Source of the DNA: Qipengyuania vulgaris | GTDB lineage: Bacteria; Pseudomonadota; Alphaproteobacteria; Sphingomonadales; Sphingomonadaceae | Direction: 5' to 3' | DNA: 64,000 nt | NCBI RefSeq assembly: GCF_009827325.1 | Contig: NZ_WTYC01000001.1 | Span: forward strand, 496,001 to 560,000 | Shown here: piece by piece, positions 61,776-64,000 of the stretch | Position numbering within the stretch: position 1 is the stretch's first letter | Layout of the letters: every line of letters begins with the position of its first letter | Translations under genes and position numbers: made by a program | The notes under the pieces: generated by a model | Seen by the model: only the letters and a program-made list of their open reading frames with translations | The model's database searches: none | Told to the model about the DNA's origin: nothing

Positions 61776-62360
61776 CTATTCCACCCAGTCGGCAACCTGC
61801 ACAGCAACATCGTTCGCCGCCCGATTCAGTGCCGGTCCAACGCTGGCAACATCGGCTGCGACGCCCGGCACCACGGCTTCGAACCGGCGCGTCGTCACCG
61901 CGCTTCCTTCGCCCGGACGGACGGCGTCGAACACGATCACCACGCTAGACGTGCGCGCGTCGTAGCCGAACTGGCGGAGCGTGCCGGTAAGGCGGTTTTC
62001 GGCAAGTGCCCCCGGATCGTCACCGTCGATCACCACCCGGTTGCTGCGCGTGCGGATCGTCTCCGCGATCAGGCGGCGGAACAGGCGCGCAGGTTTTTCG
62101 ACCCATACGGCATCCTGAAGATAGGCGAGTTCGGTGTCGGTGATCTGCACCGGGACGCGGGTGACATCGAGCGCGCTGGGCGCTTCGAATTCGGTCAGCG
62201 CGATGGCTGTCCCGGAAGTGCTGGATGCTCCGGTCCCCGCAGGTGCGGTCGCCGTGGGTGTCAGCGTCAGGAGGCTCTCGGGCGGTTCGCTCCCGAAAGA
62301 GAGGCAACCGCCCAGAAGCAGCGCGGGGGCAAGGATGGCGAATTTGAAATGCTTGGTCAT
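61776..62360 (-). CDS. ABC-type transport auxiliary lipoprotein (Mla/PqiC-like)
   Basis: A 194-aa lipoprotein with lipobox LLGGC (Cys19) from the ATG at 62360. The body (LDVTRVPVQITDTELAYLQDAVWVEKPARLFRRLIAETIR, LTGTLRQFGYDARTSSVVIVFDAV) matches the ABC_trans_aux/PqiC family, which in alphaproteobacteria accompanies MlaD-type lipid carriers at the outer membrane. A GTG at 62381 that overlaps the mlaD stop would add seven residues and is possible. It follows mlaD in the operon and is the last gene. Confidence 0.9.
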   Translation of the reverse strand: MTKHFKFAILAPALLLGGCLSFGSEPPESLLTLTPTATAPAGTGASSTSGTAIALTEFEAPSALDVTRVPVQITDTELAYLQDAVWVEKPARLFRRLIAETIRTRSNRVVIDGDDPGALAENRLTGTLRQFGYDARTSSVVIVFDAVRPGEGSAVTTRRFEAVVPGVAADVASVGPALNRAANDVAVQVADWVE

Positions 62361-62377
62361 CGCGCGGAACCCCTGTC

Positions 62378-63325
62378 TCACGGCTCGTACTCGGGCAATG
62401 GTTGCCCCTCGAGAAGCGCGCCGGCACCCTTCTCGTCGATCTTTTCGGTCACGTCGCGCAGCGCCTTGCTGGTCGCCCGCAGGTCGCGCAGGGTCGCTTC
62501 GGCTGCGGGCAGCGTGCTTTCGGTCAGTTGCCTCGTAGCCGGGCGCGCTTCGGAAAGGACGCCCTGCAGTTCTTCCGAGGCATCGCCGGCCTGCTTCAGC
62601 GTGGTCCGCAACTGGTTGGCCAATTGCGCACCTTCCTGATTGAGCAGTCGGTCGGTCGAAGCGGTCACATTCTCGAATTCATTGAGCGCTCCCGATGCTT
62701 CACGCAGCGTGACCTGCAATTCGGCCATGGTCCGTTCGAACTGCGGCGCAGCCTGCGCCAGTTCGGCAGTCATCTGGTTGGTATTGGCCAAGATGCCGGC
62801 AATCTCGCCCTGATTCTCCTCGTCCAGCAACTGGGTCAGCCGTTCGGTCAGCGTTGCCAGCCGCTCGAGCAGCAGAGGCGCGTTGGACAGGAGAGCGTTG
62901 AGCCCGCCGTCCTTGGGCGGAATGATCGGCACGCCTTCGGTACAGGCGGTTGTTTCGCACGAAATAGGCGGCGCGCCGCTGCGTGCACCGTCGAGCAGAA
63001 TGGTAGATACGCCGGTAAAGCTGCCCTGGATGGTTGCAGTCGTCCCGACGAGGATCGGAACTTCCTCCTTCACCTTGATGCGCACGCGCACGAAGCCGGG
63101 GTCTTTTTCCCACAAAACGATTTCGCTCACCTGGCCCACCGGCACACCGGCAAAGCTGACCTGGCTGCCATTGGCGAGGCCGGAGACGCTTTCGGCAAAG
63201 AAGATGTCGTAATCCTTCTGCGCGCCTTCGTCCCAGCGCGCGATCCACACGACGAACAGCGCCAGTGCCGCAAGCACCGCCAGTGTGACCGCCCCCACCC
63301 AGATGTAATTCGCCCGTGTTTCCAT
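62378..63325 (-). CDS. mlaD: MlaD-family (MCE domain) lipid-transport substrate-binding protein
   Basis: Periplasmic phospholipid carrier held by one N-terminal membrane helix (about 9-29). The MCE/MlaD domain spans about residues 38-118 (VSGLANGSQVSFAGVPVGQVSEIVLW, ATIQGSFTGVSTILLDG). The remaining 190 residues are helical and coiled-coil-like (LERLATLTERLTQLLDEENQGE, and several Glu/Gln/Leu heptads), so it is longer than E. coli MlaD (183 aa) and may form a longer channel or needle. It follows the ATPase gene by three bases and overlaps or abuts the lipoprotein gene. Confidence 0.93.
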   Translation of the reverse strand: METRANYIWVGAVTLAVLAALALFVVWIARWDEGAQKDYDIFFAESVSGLANGSQVSFAGVPVGQVSEIVLWEKDPGFVRVRIKVKEEVPILVGTTATIQGSFTGVSTILLDGARSGAPPISCETTACTEGVPIIPPKDGGLNALLSNAPLLLERLATLTERLTQLLDEENQGEIAGILANTNQMTAELAQAAPQFERTMAELQVTLREASGALNEFENVTASTDRLLNQEGAQLANQLRTTLKQAGDASEELQGVLSEARPATRQLTESTLPAAEATLRDLRATSKALRDVTEKIDEKGAGALLEGQPLPEYEP

Positions 63326-63328
63326 TGG

Positions 63329-64000
63329 TTAGGCCTTATCCCTGCTTGGAGGCGCGTTGTCCAACGCTTTGACCGCATGCGCCGCGACCGGCTCGTCCAT
63401 ATGCCGCCGCAGTTCGTCGAGCGCCTGCGCAGTCAGCGCCGCTCGCCCGCGCGGCCCGTTGAAATATTCCTGGATCCACGGATGGTCGAGCTCCATGAGT
63501 TTGGGCACCGTATCGACGGCAATGACCTGCTTGTCGGCCAGCACTGCAACCCGGTCGCAAATTTCATGCAGCGTATCGAGATCGTGCGTGATCAGGAACA
63601 CGGTCAGACCCAGCGTTTCCTTGAGTTCGCGGGTCAGATTATCGAAGGCCGACGCACCGATCGGATCGAGACCGGCGGTCGGCTCGTCAAGAAACAGCAG
63701 TTCGGGATCGAGTGCCAGCGCGCGGGCCAGGCCAGCGCGTTTCTTCATCCCGCCCGACAGTTCGCTCGGATATTTGTTCACTGCTTCTTCCGGCAGGCCG
63801 GACAGCATGATCTTGTAGCGCGCAATCTCGACGCGGAGCCGATCCGAAATCTCGGGATAGAACTGCTTCAGCGGCACTTCCACGTTCTCACCAACCGTGA
63901 GGGTCGAAAAGAGAGCGCCGCCCTGGAACAGCACCCCCCAGCGATCGCGCACGCCGATTTCCTGATCCGGTTCCGCATCGACGATGGACTTGCCGAATAC
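63329..64000 (-). CDS. mlaF: ABC transporter ATP-binding protein, MlaF-like (5' end outside window)
   Basis: ATPase of an Mla-type retrograde phospholipid transporter. Visible from VFGKSIVDAEPDQEIGVRDRWGVLFQGGALFSTLTVGENVEVPL onward: Q-loop VLFQGGALF, ABC signature LSGGMKKRAGLARALA, Walker B LLFLDEPTAGLDPIGASAFD and H-loop VFLITHDLDTLHEICDR. Walker A and the N terminus lie beyond the right edge, as does the expected mlaE permease gene. The C-terminal tail (DELRRHMDEPVAAHAVKALDN) is a normal MlaF-type extension. The true start is not visible; the open frame runs past 64000. Confidence 0.93.
   Translation of the reverse strand, partial: VFGKSIVDAEPDQEIGVRDRWGVLFQGGALFSTLTVGENVEVPLKQFYPEISDRLRVEIARYKIMLSGLPEEAVNKYPSELSGGMKKRAGLARALALDPELLFLDEPTAGLDPIGASAFDNLTRELKETLGLTVFLITHDLDTLHEICDRVAVLADKQVIAVDTVPKLMELDHPWIQEYFNGPRGRAALTAQALDELRRHMDEPVAAHAVKALDNAPPSRDKA

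Overview
This 64 kb window is an uninterrupted, gene-dense, GC-rich stretch of an alphaproteobacterial chromosome. It most probably comes from the Sphingomonadales, near Erythrobacter/Qipengyuania. Support for that placement is the block argS - SPOR protein - nagZ - scpA - scpB - tatA - tatB, two very large TonB-dependent receptors, an ATP12 chaperone gene, an S46 dipeptidyl-peptidase, and a REP-like inverted repeat of a kind common in sphingomonad intergenic DNA. I see no tRNA, rRNA, CRISPR array, prophage or insertion sequence.

Layout. 1-5.5 kb (minus): Tat translocase, condensin ScpAB, cell-wall recycling NagZ, a SPOR protein and ArgRS. 5.5-10.8 kb: a lipoprotein, ispH-thrB-rnhA (plus), then an FAD oxidoreductase and an alpha/beta hydrolase (minus). 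10.9-18.4 kb (plus): a Tad/Cpa pilus locus cpaABCDE-tadBC. The assembly ATPase gene cpaF is absent from its usual place between cpaE and tadB, and a perfect 17-bp hairpin lies there instead. 18.4-24.2 kb: an acyl-CoA metabolism island with a MarR regulator, enoyl-CoA hydratase, aldehyde dehydrogenase, NAD(P)-binding protein, HSD10-type dehydrogenase and thiolase. TTGCAA motifs recur upstream of three of these genes.

24.4-38.4 kb is the most accessory-looking part. It holds a tight three-gene operon (2OG-Fe(II) oxygenase, TPR protein with a C-terminal 2OG-oxygenase-like domain, SAM methyltransferase), a TonB receptor, a small exported protein, a sulfotransferase-like P-loop protein, an S9 peptidase and a second TonB receptor with calcium-loop-like sequences. 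38.8-50.8 kb: ClpB, a HerA-like ATPase, penicillin acylase, M16 and S46 peptidases. The density of exported hydrolases and TonB receptors suggests a lifestyle of peptide or amide scavenging.

50.9-64 kb is mostly housekeeping: gatC-gatA-(46-aa membrane protein)-gatB, a DUF4153-like membrane protein, FKBP, rpsU, a coupled operon crcB-rluC-HAD-TM protein-ATP12, a soluble GAF histidine kinase, and an Mla-type lipid transport operon (mlaF-mlaD-lipoprotein) cut by the window end. Many gene pairs in the window are joined by GTGA stop/start overlaps, so translational coupling with GTG starts seems to be a habit of this genome.
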